Origin: Streptomyces atratus
GTDB lineage: Bacteria; Actinomycetota; Actinomycetes; Streptomycetales; Streptomycetaceae
Length of the DNA: 51,313 bases
Assembly: GCF_900119365.1 (NCBI RefSeq)
Contig: NZ_FPJO01000039.1
Span: forward strand, 1 to 51,313
Direction of reading: 5' to 3'
Part shown: piece after piece, positions 1 to 8,194 of the stretch
Position numbering within the stretch: the stretch's first letter is position 1
Layout: each line of letters starts with the position of its first letter
Program-made: the position numbers and the translations under genes
The notes under the pieces: model-generated
The model's database searches: none
Told to the model about the DNA's origin: nothing
The model's input: only the letters and a program-made list of their open reading frames with translations

Positions 1-290
1 TCGTCGCGGCCCACACCCAACTCCGCCTCGCACGTCCCCTCGCCGAGGACCTCCGCCGCCCCTGGGAACGGCCCGCCGAACCCCGCCGCCTCACCCCCGC
101 CCGGGTCCGTCGCGGGTTTCGCAACGTCCACGCGGCCACAGTCCGCCCGGCAGCCGCACCAAAACCGTCCCGGCCAGGGCCCGGCAGGCCACCCGGCTCG
201 AAGAACAAGCACCGAGCCAAGCGCCACGACGTCGGCAAGACGGTCAAACGCGCCGCGTCGATCAAGGAACACAAAGCGCAGCAAGGTTAA
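1..290 (+). pseudogene. transposase C-terminus, cut by the window edge
   Basis: An open frame entering from the left edge (codons in phase with base 3) gives about 95 residues ending at TAA 288-290. It is very basic. It contains a Pro/Arg stretch (RRPWERPAEPRRLTP), a GRPPGSKNKHRAKRHD segment and the tail VGKTVKRAA. This is the C-terminal signature of a Streptomyces putative transposase family (NF041680 type), in which the tail follows the catalytic domain. The catalytic part lies outside the window, so I cannot tell whether the gene is intact. Family assignment rests on recall of the tail only. Confidence 0.55.
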
Positions 291-305
291 ACGCCAAGCT
301 CAGAC

Positions 306-413
306 TTAGGGCCGGGTGTTCAACGACGAACGCGGTCGTCGGCCGCGCTCGCGCGCGGCCGGCAACAACGGCTCCAGAACAGCCCGTCGACCCTCGGTCA
401 GGATTCCCCGTCG
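306..413 (-). pseudogene. IS5-like transposase N-terminal scrap
   Basis: The minus strand encodes RRGILTEGRRAVLEPLLPAA followed by a basic stretch and a stop at 306. The pattern (D/I)LT-x6-LEPLLP is the usual start of IS5-group transposases carrying a DUF4096-type N-terminal domain. Only about 35 residues remain. Nothing resembling the DDE core follows, so this is a relic. It lies directly downstream of the DUF4267 gene. Confidence 0.35.
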
Positions 414-457
414 CACACGACGGCCACCCCGGACCAAGATCCACTTTCGTGCGGACC

Positions 458-850
458 TCAGGCGGCTGCGGGCCGCTCGCGCAGCAGCAGTCCCGCGGTC
501 ACGGCGACCGCGGCCGCGGTCAGCCCGTGGACGCCGTACGCGGTCGCCGCCGGGCCTCCTTCGTTCAGCACGATCACCATGTCGCTGGCCGGGACGACGG
601 CCATTGCCGCCATCGCCAGCCCGAGCGCCTTGCGCTGCCCGGCCAGCAGCAGCGCGAGTATCACCAGTCCGAAGCCGATGTCGCGCATGCCCTTGACCGC
701 CAGGAACCCCTCCCCCTGGCCCTGTGGCCAGGTCGGCAGCCCGAACCCTTCGGCCGACGTCTGCGGCGCGAGCAGGAAGAGGGCCCCGATGTAGAGGAGG
801 AACAGGCCGCCGAGGACGGCGAGGACGGTGGCGAGGCGCTTCGTGGTCAT
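458..850 (-). CDS. DUF4267 family small membrane protein
   Basis: 130 residues starting MTTKRLATVLAVLGG, with an AGGAGA ribosome site 7-8 bases before the ATG at 850. The first 27 residues form one hydrophobic segment. Further hydrophobic segments lie near residues 57-70 (FGLVILALLLAG), 75-90 and 105-122, consistent with four membrane helices. The conserved VKGMRDIGFG and the NEGGP loop are typical of DUF4267 proteins. Function is unknown. In actinomycetes these often sit beside redox enzymes and their regulators, as here beside a broken quinone oxidoreductase and an HxlR gene. Length is normal for the family. Confidence 0.8.
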   Translation of the reverse strand: MTTKRLATVLAVLGGLFLLYIGALFLLAPQTSAEGFGLPTWPQGQGEGFLAVKGMRDIGFGLVILALLLAGQRKALGLAMAAMAVVPASDMVIVLNEGGPAATAYGVHGLTAAAVAVTAGLLLRERPAAA

Positions 851-1176
851 GACGGGTCTCCTGAGGGTGTCGTACGGCAAGGCAGAACGGAACGGATCGA
901 CGCGGGCATCGCATCGCCTCGCGAGGCAACGCAACCGCATCACTGACAGCAGGGAGCGGGCTGAGACTTCGTCTCTTGCCCCGGACGTCTCGGCGTTGTC
1001 CCGACCGACGTCGTGATGGCGGGGGCTGCTGTAGCTCGCCGGTTTCGGCGATGCCGCCGATGTCGTGGCCGAACCGGGGGGTCGGCTGCGCAGCAGGGAC
1101 CGGCCCCCGGCGTTCGAGGCTTTTGGCGGGCAGGTGCCGGTGATCGCGGTCGGCGGCGCACTGGGCGCCGGGCTGG
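851..1176. other. non-coding spacer with a 12-bp palindrome
   Basis: No supported gene. The minus frame is open throughout, but its translation (Arg/Pro-rich) looks like a GC-rich shadow. Bases 916-927 form the perfect palindrome GCCTCGCGAGGC, flanked by weaker symmetry, about 65 bp upstream of the DUF4267 start. This is a plausible operator for that gene. Confidence 0.4.
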
Positions 1177-1685
1177 TCAGGGGCAGATGATGTAGCGGCC
1201 GCGGAGGCCGCCCTCGGCGGTGGCCCGGTGGGCGTCGGCGGCCTGGTCCAGGGAGACGACCGCGTAGACGCGGGCCGGCAGTTCGCCCGCGGCGGTGCGG
1301 GTGAGAGGTCGGCCAGTCGGGGGCCGGGGCGACGTCGGCACGCTGCGACCACGATCTGCTCGGCGTAGGTGCCGTAGTCGCGGTCGAAGCCGGCAAGCAG
1401 GCCGGCCACCCGGGTGCCGACGGCCAGGTCGACGCCCGGCCCGGCCGCGTCCACGACGCCGGCGAACTCCCATCCCAGGCCAGTGTGTTCGGGCTGCTGG
1501 ACCAGCCCGATCGCGTGGAAGAAGCCCGCTGCGACGCCGAGGTCGGTGGGGTTGACCGTCGCCGCGGCAATGGCGACCCGGATCTGGCCGGGGCCGGGCT
1601 CGGCGACGGGCACGTCGATTATCTCGATCGAGTCGGGCCCGTTCGGGACGCGGACGACGGCGGTGCGGAAAGTGGCAGCACTCAT
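1177..1685 (-). pseudogene. zinc-type NADP-dependent alcohol dehydrogenase/quinone oxidoreductase, internally deleted
   Basis: From ATG 1685 the frame gives MSAATFRTAVVRVPNGPDS and about 130 residues of a GroES-like MDR domain, including the GQIRVAIAAATVNPTDLG and HTGLGWEFAGVVDAAG motifs. The frame is then lost near 1300. In another frame the extreme C-terminus follows (RVYAVVSLDQAADAHRA...GGLRGRYIICP, stop 1177-1179). The Rossmann domain (roughly 130-150 residues) is missing, so there is a deletion plus frameshift and the enzyme cannot be functional. It lies divergent to the HxlR regulator at 1807, its probable former controller. Confidence 0.75.
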
Positions 1686-1759
1686 GGCTTTGTTCCCTTG
1701 CGGTGGGGTGATTGTTTCCGAGCTCCATACTGGTTTCGTTAACCTCCTCGCGGAAGCAG

Positions 1760-1773
1760 GCACTTGAAAGTGC
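1760..1773. promoter_or_regulatory. candidate HxlR operator
   Basis: A perfect inverted repeat GCACTT-GA-AAGTGC lies 33 bp upstream of the HxlR start, in the spacer shared with the divergent oxidoreductase remnant. Position and symmetry fit an autoregulatory HxlR site. There is no experimental support. Confidence 0.4.
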
Positions 1774-1806
1774 GTAAGCCCCCCTCGGGTACCGAAGGAG
1801 CGATCA

Positions 1807-2256
1807 ATGTCGACACGTACAGCGGCTCAGCAGCGGGCCGAGGAGAAGACGAGCTACAACGCGTTCATGGCGGGCTGCCCCAGCCGTCAGCTGCTCGAAC
1901 GGATCTCCGACAAGTGGGTCGCGTTGATCCTCGCGGCGCTCGGCAGCGATGGCCCGCACCGTCCCGGGGTCGACCACGAAGACGGGCCCCGGCCGATGCG
2001 CTATTCCGAACTGTCCCGCCGGCTCGCGGGCGCCAGCCAGAAGATGCTCACCCAGACCCTGCGCTCCCTGGAAGGCGACGGCCTGGTCACCCGTACCGTC
2101 ACGCCCACCGTGCCCGTCACTGTCACCTACGAACTGACCGACCTCGGTTTGTCCCTGAACCGCGTCATGGCCGGCCTCAAGGACTGGGCCGAAGCGCACA
2201 TGAGCGACGTACTCGCCCACCGGGAGGAACACCACCGCGCGGCAGCCGAACACTGA
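1807..2256 (+). CDS. HxlR-family winged-helix transcriptional regulator
   Basis: 149 residues from ATG 1807, with a GGAG ribosome site 6-9 bases upstream. The HxlR pattern is clear. Residues 21-45 carry CPSRQLLERISDKWVALIL, with the redox-relevant Cys near the N-terminus. Then come LSRRLAGASQKMLTQTLRSL (recognition helix), GLVTRTV (wing) and TYELTDLG. Residues 46-62 hold a short insertion (GSDGPHRPGVDHEDGPRP) where typical HxlR proteins have only a few residues. HxlR proteins often sense electrophiles or oxidants and control a divergent oxidoreductase. Here that partner is broken, so the regulator is likely orphaned. Confidence 0.88.
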   Translation: MSTRTAAQQRAEEKTSYNAFMAGCPSRQLLERISDKWVALILAALGSDGPHRPGVDHEDGPRPMRYSELSRRLAGASQKMLTQTLRSLEGDGLVTRTVTPTVPVTVTYELTDLGLSLNRVMAGLKDWAEAHMSDVLAHREEHHRAAAEH

Positions 2257-2335
2257 GCTTGCTGTTTGAACCTGCAGCCAGACGAACTGGCCCCGGTGTC
2301 CTGGCTCCGACACCAGCCGCAAAGTAGCGGGGGGA

Positions 2336-2934
2336 TCATGCGCTCGCCGCCGTGGCGGCCTGCTCGTCGTGTTCACGCAGCATCCGCATGAACGGTGGCG
2401 GGCGAAGGGTGCTGGCCCTTCTTCGTGCCGGTGGTGATGACGAGCCGCTTGGCGATGTCGCGCAGGCTCATCTCCTGGTCGCGTAGACGGAGGGCCATGG
2501 ACAGCATGTCTTCGTCGGTCACGCCCGCGCCGCCGATGGTCTTGCCGCGCTTGCGGGCGGACTCGTGGCCTTCGAGGGTGCGGTCGCGGATGTACTCGCG
2601 CTCCATGCCGGACATGGCTGCGAGCACGGTGAACACGATGCCGGAGGGGTCGTGCGAGCCCTTCAGCTCCCCGGTGAGGAACTCCAGCCCGACATCACTC
2701 GCCTTCAGTTCCCCGGCGAGCATGGCGAGTTCGACGCCGCGGCCGAGCCGCTTGTGCTCGTGGACGACGAGGGTCACGGCGACGCCGGAGGAGCGGATCT
2801 CCCCGGCGAGCTTCACGGCGGCCTCCAGCTCGGGGCGCCGGGTGGCGCGGGTTGAGATCTTCTCCGAGAAGACGCGCGTCACCCCGGCTTCGGCGAGGGA
2901 GTCGAGCTGTGCGTCGAGGGACTGCCGGGCGGTC
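2336..2934 (-). pseudogene. serine recombinase (resolvase/invertase family) lacking its catalytic N-terminus
   Basis: The frame carries QSLDAQLDSLAEAGVTRVFS, EHKRLGRG, the E-helix segment FTVLAAMSGMEREYIRDRT and a Hin-like HTH (DEDMLSMALRLRDQEMSLRDIAKRLVITTG). This is the C-terminal four-fifths of a DNA invertase/resolvase. The N-terminal part with the catalytic serine is absent. It has been replaced in frame by a piece of an IS5-type transposase (next entry). Near 2386 a one-base change diverts the end to ATVHADAA. The original end (MRMLREHDEQAATAA...) is in the neighbouring frame, stopping at 2336-2338. It is not expected to be active. Confidence 0.8.
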
Positions 2935-2940
2935 GAGGCT

Positions 2941-3406
2941 GCGGGCGAGATCCACAGCAGCCGTCCGGCCGGGTCGGTCACCACCTGCATGTTCACCCCG
3001 TGCCGGTGGTGTTTGTGGGAGTAGTCGCCCCGGCCGTCGCCGAACCGGTCGCATTCAGCCAGGGTGCCGTCCAGCATGACGTAGTCGGGGTCGGCTTCGC
3101 GCAGGGCACGCAGCAGACCGGGCGCGCGGTCGACGAGCAGGCCGATCACCGCGGCCGTGCAGGCGTGGGCGGTGCCGACGGAAATGCCGAAGCCGGCGGC
3201 GAGCTGGGCGAGGGGGCGTGTCGGCGCAGGTACACCAGGCCGACGAGAGGACGTTGGTGTGGCGGGGGCTTGCAGCGGCGGTCACCCTCGTGGGTGACGA
3301 TGAGCATCGTGACCCACTCGACCAGGGCGTGGGGCAGATCGAGTGCGGCAGGATAGGGAACCAACGTGGCTTCTGTGCCAGCGAGTTGAGACTTCGAACA
3401 CCTCAC
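2941..3406 (-). pseudogene. IS5-family transposase fragment (N-terminal half, frameshifted)
   Basis: Starting around 3380 the minus strand reads VPYPAALDLPHALVEWVTML, VTHEGDRRCKPPPHQRPL and VGLVYLRRH. After a one-base frameshift near 3225 it continues as the typical family sequence ending IGLLVDRAPGLLRALREADP, VMLDGTLAECDRFGDGRGDY and HRHGVNMQVVTDPAGRLLW. This is the HTH plus first DDE Asp region (DGT) of an IS5/HARBI1-like transposase. It stops at WISPA and is fused in frame to the recombinase remnant. The fusion is readable as one 258-codon ORF (2373-3149). Confidence 0.8.
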
Positions 3407-3610
3407 TCAACGGCCCGGGAGCCTCGTGCGTTGCGCGCACCGACACCGTCACCCGATCAGCGGCCACGCTGAAAAGGCTCAATCACTGGGCCAGTTGCAG
3501 GGCAGAGACTTCCCGTCGAAGGTAATGACGCCCGAGGGGTTCGGGCCGCGAGCGACCGGCCCGGCTGCCGGGGGCGGCTTCCTGGCCGGTCACTGTCTGC
3601 GACTCGTCGT

Positions 3611-4234
3611 TCAGGCGAGCGCCGGTGTGGCAGCGGGCAAGTAGGGGGTGATGTTGTGCCGGGCGCGCTCGATGTATTCCTCCTTCTCGCCGACCGGGGC
3701 GACATAGTGCAGCGCGCTTTCGGCGGCGTCGTTGTCCTCGAGGCGGGCGATGATCCAGGCGGCGAGGTAGTGCGAGGCGAGGCAGCCGCCGGCGGTCGCA
3801 ATGTTGTCCTTGGCGTAGAAGGGCTGGTTGAGTACCTCGACGCCGGCGGCGACGACCCAGGGTTTGGTGATCAGGTCGGTGCAAGCGGGGATGTCGTTGA
3901 GCAGGCCGAGCTTGGCCAGCACGAGCGCGCCGGAGCACTGTGCCGCGATGAGTTGGCGCGAGGGGTCCAGGCGACGCAGGACGCTCATGACCGCCGGGTC
4001 TTCGACGACCTCGCGGGTGGCGATGCCACTGCCGACGATGACGGCGTCAGCGGTGCATGCCTCCTCAAGAGTGGACATCTGCTCGATGACCACTCCGTTC
4101 ATCGACGTCACCTTGGGGCTTGGGGTGGCGATGGTGACGCGCCAGTCGTCGGTCTTGATGCGGTTGAGCACACCGAGCGCGATCAGAGAGTCGAGCTCGT
4201 TGTAGCCCTCGAAGGTGAGGATGGCGATGTGCAC
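3611..4234 (-). CDS. DJ-1/PfpI family protein (glutamine amidotransferase-like)
   Basis: 207 residues from GTG 4234 (VHIAILTFEGYNELDSLIAL) to the stop at 3611. The nucleophile elbow AAQCSGALVLAKLG holds the family Cys, and the early Glu/Asp region FEGYNELD matches. The fold sequence is complete and the length is normal. Members include isonitrile hydratase-like and ThiJ-like enzymes, and the substrate cannot be told from sequence. An ATG further upstream (MTIFRLSCSWV) would run into the shared promoter, so I prefer the GTG. It is divergent from the MocR regulator with an 88-bp spacer full of dyads, so probably co-regulated. Confidence 0.85.
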   Translation of the reverse strand: MHIAILTFEGYNELDSLIALGVLNRIKTDDWRVTIATPSPKVTSMNGVVIEQMSTLEEACTADAVIVGSGIATREVVEDPAVMSVLRRLDPSRQLIAAQCSGALVLAKLGLLNDIPACTDLITKPWVVAAGVEVLNQPFYAKDNIATAGGCLASHYLAAWIIARLEDNDAAESALHYVAPVGEKEEYIERARHNITPYLPAATPALA

Positions 4235-4239
4235 GGCGG

Positions 4240-4323
4240 CTGTCCTTCCCGGTAGGTGGGTCTCGACCGTAAAGACCCACGAACAGGACAGTCGAAAAAT
4301 TGTCATGCTTACAATCCGGTGCA
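4240..4323. promoter_or_regulatory. divergent promoter/operator of the DJ-1 and MocR genes
   Basis: Nested inverted repeats are visible. Inner arms GTGGGTCT (4256-4263) and AGACCCAC (4273-4280) lie inside outer arms CTGTCC (4240-4245) and GGACAG (4286-4291). A -10-like TACAAT sits at 4310-4315, only 7 bases before the MocR ATG at 4323, with no ribosome site between, which suggests a leaderless mRNA. The dyads are natural targets for the MocR protein. Confidence 0.5.
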
Positions 4324-5660
4324 TGGCAGCTTCGCGGTACAAAACACTGGTCGACGCGTTCGCATGCGGCATCCGGACCGGGCGGCTCGCCGCGGGCGTG
4401 CGGCTGCCGACACACCGCGGGCTCGCCGCTCGTGAGGGCATCGCCGTGGTGACCGCGACCCGGGTGTACGCCGAGCTGGAATCGATGGGCCTGGTGAGCC
4501 GGGAACAGGGCCGCGGTACGTTCGTGCGTGACATCGCGGTTCCCGCCGGTCACGGCATCGATCAACAGGTCGTCGCCACGGATGCGGTCGACCTCAACTT
4601 CAACTATCCGTCGCTGCCTGGGCAAGCCGATCTCCTCCGGCAGGCACTGCGAGAGGTGGCCACCTCTGGTGATCTCGACTCGCTGCTGCGCTACCAGCCA
4701 CATCGAGGGCGTCCCCAGGACAGAGCCTCGATCGCGCGGCACCTGAGGTGTCGAGGAATCACCACTGACGCGGATCGGATCCTCATCGCCAACGGTGCGC
4801 AGCACGGCCTGGCCATCACTGTCATGGCCGCGCTCAACGTCGGCGACGTCGTCGCGGTCGACGCACTCACCTACCCGGGTTTCAAGGTGCTCGCGCATGA
4901 CTTTCGTCTCGACCTGGAACCCATACCCGTAACCACCGACGGGCCGAATCTCGATGCCCTCGAGAAGCTGTGCGCGACGCGCCCTGTGCGCGCGATCTAC
5001 ACCATGCCCACCTTGCACAACCCTCTGGGCTGGGTCATGCCGGCACCTGACCGAACCCGCCTCATTGAGATCGCTCGACAGTACGGTCCGCTCCTCATCG
5101 AAGACGCCTCCTACGCTTACCTGGTGGAGGACTCGCCACCGCCCCTGGCTGCAATCGCGCCGGACATCACCGTCTACGTCTCGGGACTGTCCAAGAGCGT
5201 CGCCACCGGTCTCCGGGTCGGTTTCGTCGTTGCCCCGCCCTCTGCGGTGCCCTCGCTCGAACGCGCGATTCGGGCGACCACCTGGAACACCCCGGCCCTC
5301 ACCACGGCGATCGTCTGCCGCTGGCTCGAGGACGGCACGGTGGACCACCTGGAAGCGCTGAAACGAGACGACGCCAGGACCCGCCAAGCGCTCGCCAGAC
5401 AAGAGCTGGCTGGCCTACCCCTCATCAGCCACCCCTCGTCCTACTTCACATGGCTGCCGCTGCCCGACGACGCACGCGCCGACCGCCTGACCGCCACCCT
5501 CGCGCGTCAGCACATCTCGGTATCCACGGCCGAGCCGTTCACCACCTCGGTGCACACACCGCAAGCGATCCGCCTCGCTCTGGGCTCGACCGATCTGGAC
5601 AGTCTCCAGTCGACACTGCGTACAGTGCGACGAGTAGCCGTCGAGGACGCCTACGCTTGA
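4323..5660 (+). CDS. MocR-type (GntR/aminotransferase) transcriptional regulator
   Basis: 445 residues. Residues 1-65 are a GntR winged helix (MAASRYKTLVDAFACGIRTG, LPTHRGLAAREGIAVVTATR, EQGRGTFVRD). Residues ~85-440 are a fold-type I aminotransferase domain with NGAQHGLAI, TMPTLHNPLG, LLIEDASYAYL and the PLP-lysine motif YVSGLSKSVATGLRVGF. MocR proteins bind PLP and usually activate or repress a divergent gene, here the DJ-1/PfpI protein. The ORF could extend upstream, but ATG 4323 fits the domain start and the -10 box. Confidence 0.92.
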   Translation: MAASRYKTLVDAFACGIRTGRLAAGVRLPTHRGLAAREGIAVVTATRVYAELESMGLVSREQGRGTFVRDIAVPAGHGIDQQVVATDAVDLNFNYPSLPGQADLLRQALREVATSGDLDSLLRYQPHRGRPQDRASIARHLRCRGITTDADRILIANGAQHGLAITVMAALNVGDVVAVDALTYPGFKVLAHDFRLDLEPIPVTTDGPNLDALEKLCATRPVRAIYTMPTLHNPLGWVMPAPDRTRLIEIARQYGPLLIEDASYAYLVEDSPPPLAAIAPDITVYVSGLSKSVATGLRVGFVVAPPSAVPSLERAIRATTWNTPALTTAIVCRWLEDGTVDHLEALKRDDARTRQALARQELAGLPLISHPSSYFTWLPLPDDARADRLTATLARQHISVSTAEPFTTSVHTPQAIRLALGSTDLDSLQSTLRTVRRVAVEDAYA

Positions 5661-6121
5661 ACCCCCCTCGATCAGCCGATTCCTGCCCACCAGCGTCAGC
5701 GTGCGAAAGATCGTCGGCGCTGGAAGCCAGGGGAAAACCGGTAGGCATGCGACCCGAGACTGATGGGGAAATCACGGTTCTCAGACTGGTGACCGCTCGA
5801 GACGTTCACGAGCCGTACACCGCGGTGCCACTCTTCGCAGGTCCGCTCGCGCCGCGCGCCGTCGCACGAATGAAGTCGTGGCGGATCTTCCGCAGGGCCC
5901 GGTACAGCCCGAATCGAATGTCGTCAATCGCCGCGGCCGTCCTCACTTTGGAGCGACAACGCTGAGAAGGCTCATTGTGCGAACCGCATGCTGTGAGCAC
6001 CAGATCGAAGACCTGCAGCCATCCCTGCCCGGCGGACTCGGCGACGGGCAGCGCGCTCACCACCGCCACTCGCCACCGCCAAGGTCAGCTTGCCGGGCCG
6101 TGCAACTGTGCAGGAACCGGC
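5661..6121. other. intergenic region between convergent genes, no supported gene
   Basis: The MocR gene and the oxidoreductase converge here. A minus-strand ORF of 87 codons (5806-6069) exists, but I recognise no family and its composition resembles a frame shadow. No strong hairpin terminator, IS end or repeat was seen. Confidence 0.4.
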
Positions 6122-7015
6122 TCAGACGACCACGACCCGGCGCCCGCGTGTGTGACCGGCCTGGCTGTCGATGTGCGAGGCCGCGGCCTCGGCGAGCGTG
6201 TACGACCTCTCGACCGGGATGTGGAGCTTTCCCCGCGAGATGAGGCCGACGGCCTCGGCGAGCGCATCCGGCACGCTCCCGGCCACGCCGGAGAACCGGA
6301 CACCGAGCTCCGGCGCATCGAGATCGGCGATGGAGACCACCTGCTGCGGGTCCCCGGTCAGCTCAACGAGCTCGCGGATCACGCCCGAGCCAGCCAGATC
6401 GAGGGCTGCGTCGACATGGCCGAGCTGCCGCACCCGCTCGACCCAGCCCTCGCCGTACGTGGTGGCGAGGGCACCCAGGCCCCGCAGATAGTCCTGGTTC
6501 GCGGCCCCGGCGGTGCCGATCACCGTGATGCCGCGGTCGTGGGCGATCTGCAGCACTGCCGATCCGACTCCCCCGGACGCACCGCTGACCAGCAGCGTCT
6601 GTCCAGGCTGCACACCGACCTCGCGGATGATGCGCAGCGCGGTCTCCACCACGGAGGGGTATCCGGCGGCCTCTTCGAACGTCAGCCCCTCGGGCATACG
6701 GGCCCAGGCCGACAGCACGGCGAACTCGGCATAGGTGCTGGAGCCTTCGCCGAACACGTGGTCGCCGACCTCGACCCCTTCGACGCTCTCGCCGACCTCG
6801 TCCACCACCCCGGCGGCGTCCAGTCCGACTCCGGCGGGCAACTCGATCGGATGGGCCTTCAGGATCTGGCCTTCACGGACCCTCCAGTCGACGGGGTTCA
6901 CGCCCGCCGCCCGCACGGCGATGCGTACCTGGCCGGGGCCCGCGTGGGGCTCCTCGGCATCTATGAGGTGCAGAACGTCCGGACCGCCGAACTCGGCGAA
7001 GCTCACTTTCTTCAT
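6122..7015 (-). CDS. NADP-dependent oxidoreductase, quinone-reductase-like MDR
   Basis: 297 residues starting MKKVSFAEFGGPDVLHLIDA. The N-terminal GroES-like domain has AAGVNPVDWRVREGQ and GVGLDAAGVVDEVG. The Rossmann motif is LLVSGASGGVGSAVLQIAHD (GxGxxG-like AxGGVG). The C-terminal region is the usual GKLHIPVERSYTLAEAAAS. No zinc-ligand cluster is visible, so it belongs to the zinc-free quinone oxidoreductase (QOR/CrtA-like) group that reduces quinones or enones with NADPH. It is divergent to a TetR regulator 69 bp away, which very likely controls it. Length is normal. Confidence 0.9.
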   Translation of the reverse strand: MKKVSFAEFGGPDVLHLIDAEEPHAGPGQVRIAVRAAGVNPVDWRVREGQILKAHPIELPAGVGLDAAGVVDEVGESVEGVEVGDHVFGEGSSTYAEFAVLSAWARMPEGLTFEEAAGYPSVVETALRIIREVGVQPGQTLLVSGASGGVGSAVLQIAHDRGITVIGTAGAANQDYLRGLGALATTYGEGWVERVRQLGHVDAALDLAGSGVIRELVELTGDPQQVVSIADLDAPELGVRFSGVAGSVPDALAEAVGLISRGKLHIPVERSYTLAEAAASHIDSQAGHTRGRRVVVV

Positions 7016-7030
7016 GCGACGACCGTAGCA

Positions 7031-7041
7031 CTAACGGTTAG
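7031..7041. promoter_or_regulatory. candidate TetR operator
   Basis: CTAAC-G-GTTAG is a perfect dyad in the 69-bp spacer between the oxidoreductase and TetR genes. A GTGTTAGC half-site follows at 7075-7082 next to the TetR start. There is no ribosome site before ATG 7085, so the TetR mRNA may be leaderless. Confidence 0.45.
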
Positions 7042-7084
7042 CATTTTGGAGCTGCTCCAGATTCGCACTTGATAGTGTTAGCGC

Positions 7085-7711
7085 ATGACCGTGCCGTCCG
7101 GGCGCCGTGAGCGCAAGAAGGCCGCGACCCGCCAAAAAATCGCTGACACCGCCCTGCGGCTCTTCCTGGAACGCGGGTACGACGCGGTGGGTATCCGTGA
7201 AGTGGCCGCTGAGGCCGACGTGGCCGTCACCACACTCTTCTCCCACTTCGCCTCCAAAGAGGCCTTGGTCTTCGAGCAGGACGAAGACTTCGAGCAACGC
7301 CTCACGCAGGCGGTCACCGGCCGGGCGCCGCACGAGCCGCTCATCCCCGCGCTGCGCAGTGAGATCCAGGCCCTGGTGCGACATTGCACGGCGGACAGCG
7401 CCGCCCCGATCTGGCGCATGATCGACGAATCACCCGCCCTGCGGAAGTACGAGGAGTCGATGAGGCTGCGCCACGCGGAGACGCTGGCAACGGCCATAGC
7501 CGCCGATCCCGAACTGCCACAGACCGCAACGGCGAGCCGGACGATCGCGAGGTTCGTGATCGACGCCTATTCGCTGGCCCGTGAAGCGGCCGAACCGGAG
7601 GCCGCGGTGGACGAGATCTTTTGGATGATCGAGGCAGCCTGGGAGGCCACCTGCCCTTCTCGGCCCCGTATTCCTAGCTCGGACACCAGGGAGCAAGTAA
7701 CCCGCCGGTAG
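7085..7711 (+). CDS. TetR/AcrR-family regulator, C-terminus replaced by a transposon end
   Basis: 208 residues. The N-terminal HTH is classic: RRERKKAATRQKIADTALRL, FLERGYDAVGIREVAAEADV, VTTLFSHFASKEALVF. The ligand-binding half is helical, with AEPEAAVDEIFWMIEAAW near residue 185. The last ~17 codons (from GGCCCCG at 7662) and the stop are supplied by the left 52-bp inverted repeat of the Tn3-like remnant, so the native C-terminus has been trimmed. DNA binding should survive, but dimerisation may be affected. The probable target is the divergent oxidoreductase. Confidence 0.85.
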   Translation: MTVPSGRRERKKAATRQKIADTALRLFLERGYDAVGIREVAAEADVAVTTLFSHFASKEALVFEQDEDFEQRLTQAVTGRAPHEPLIPALRSEIQALVRHCTADSAAPIWRMIDESPALRKYEESMRLRHAETLATAIAADPELPQTATASRTIARFVIDAYSLAREAAEPEAAVDEIFWMIEAAWEATCPSRPRIPSSDTREQVTRR

Positions 7712-7713
7712 CT
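7662..7713 (+). repeat. left inverted repeat of the Tn3-like derivative
   Basis: It begins GGCCCCGTATTCCTAGCTCG and ends GCCGGTAGCT. It matches the reverse complement of 9191-9242, and a partial third copy lies at 19325-19356. It overlaps the 3' end of the TetR gene. Confidence 0.75.
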
Positions 7714-7714
7714 T

Positions 7715-8194
7715 TCAGGGCTTTGCCGCGGCGGTCTTCTTCGGCTGGCGGGGCACGGTCTTGTCGCGGTCGAGGTGTCCGTAGACCGTGAAGCGGGGGA
7801 CGTTGAGCATGTCGGCAATCTGCTGGACGGTCTTCTCGCGAGCGCCGTAGAGCTGCTGGGTCAGTTCGGCCTGGTCCGGAGTCAGCTTGGGGGGGGTGGT
7901 GGTGTCGATGCCCTGCTCGATGACGTGCAGGCCGATGCCGCGCTCGCGCAGGTCGGCGCCGAGGGTGACCAGGTGGAGGACAGAGCGGGAGAGCCGGTCG
8001 AGCCGGGTGACCTTCAAGGTGTCGCCCTCGCGCATCAGCTGCATGACGAGGTCGAGCTTGGGGCGGGAGGCTTTCGCGCCGCTGGCGCCGTCGACGTGGA
8101 TGTTGTCGCGGTCGACGCCGTTGCGGAGAAGCGCGTCGATCTGGTGGTCGGGGTTCTGGTCGGCCGTCGAAGTGCGGCAGTAGCCAAGGAGCAT
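7715..8194 (-). CDS. Tn3-type resolvase (serine recombinase) with internal deletion
   Basis: 159 residues from ATG 8194: MLLGYCRTSTADQNPDHQID, with the catalytic Ser in CRTS. Arginine-rich motif TRLDRLSRSVLHLV is present. At residue ~117 the sequence jumps from HVIEQGIDTTT straight to PPKLTPDQAELTQQLYG, the start of the C-terminal HTH (EKTVQQIADMLNVPRFTVYG). The long E-helix segment normally between them (about 40-45 residues, containing the ERELI motif) is missing in frame. Family members are ~185-200 residues. The E-helix forms the dimer interface and DNA arm, so this protein is probably inactive despite an open frame. Confidence 0.8.
   Translation of the reverse strand: MLLGYCRTSTADQNPDHQIDALLRNGVDRDNIHVDGASGAKASRPKLDLVMQLMREGDTLKVTRLDRLSRSVLHLVTLGADLRERGIGLHVIEQGIDTTTPPKLTPDQAELTQQLYGAREKTVQQIADMLNVPRFTVYGHLDRDKTVPRQPKKTAAAKP

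Noticed and set aside
306..1763. A single 485-codon minus-strand ORF
   Set aside because: It reads through parts of three separate things (an oxidoreductase N-terminus, spacer, antisense of DUF4267) in a frame that matches only the first ~130 residues.
5806..6069. An 87-codon minus-strand ORF
   Set aside because: No recognised family, no ribosome site, and shadow-like composition; not enough support for a gene.
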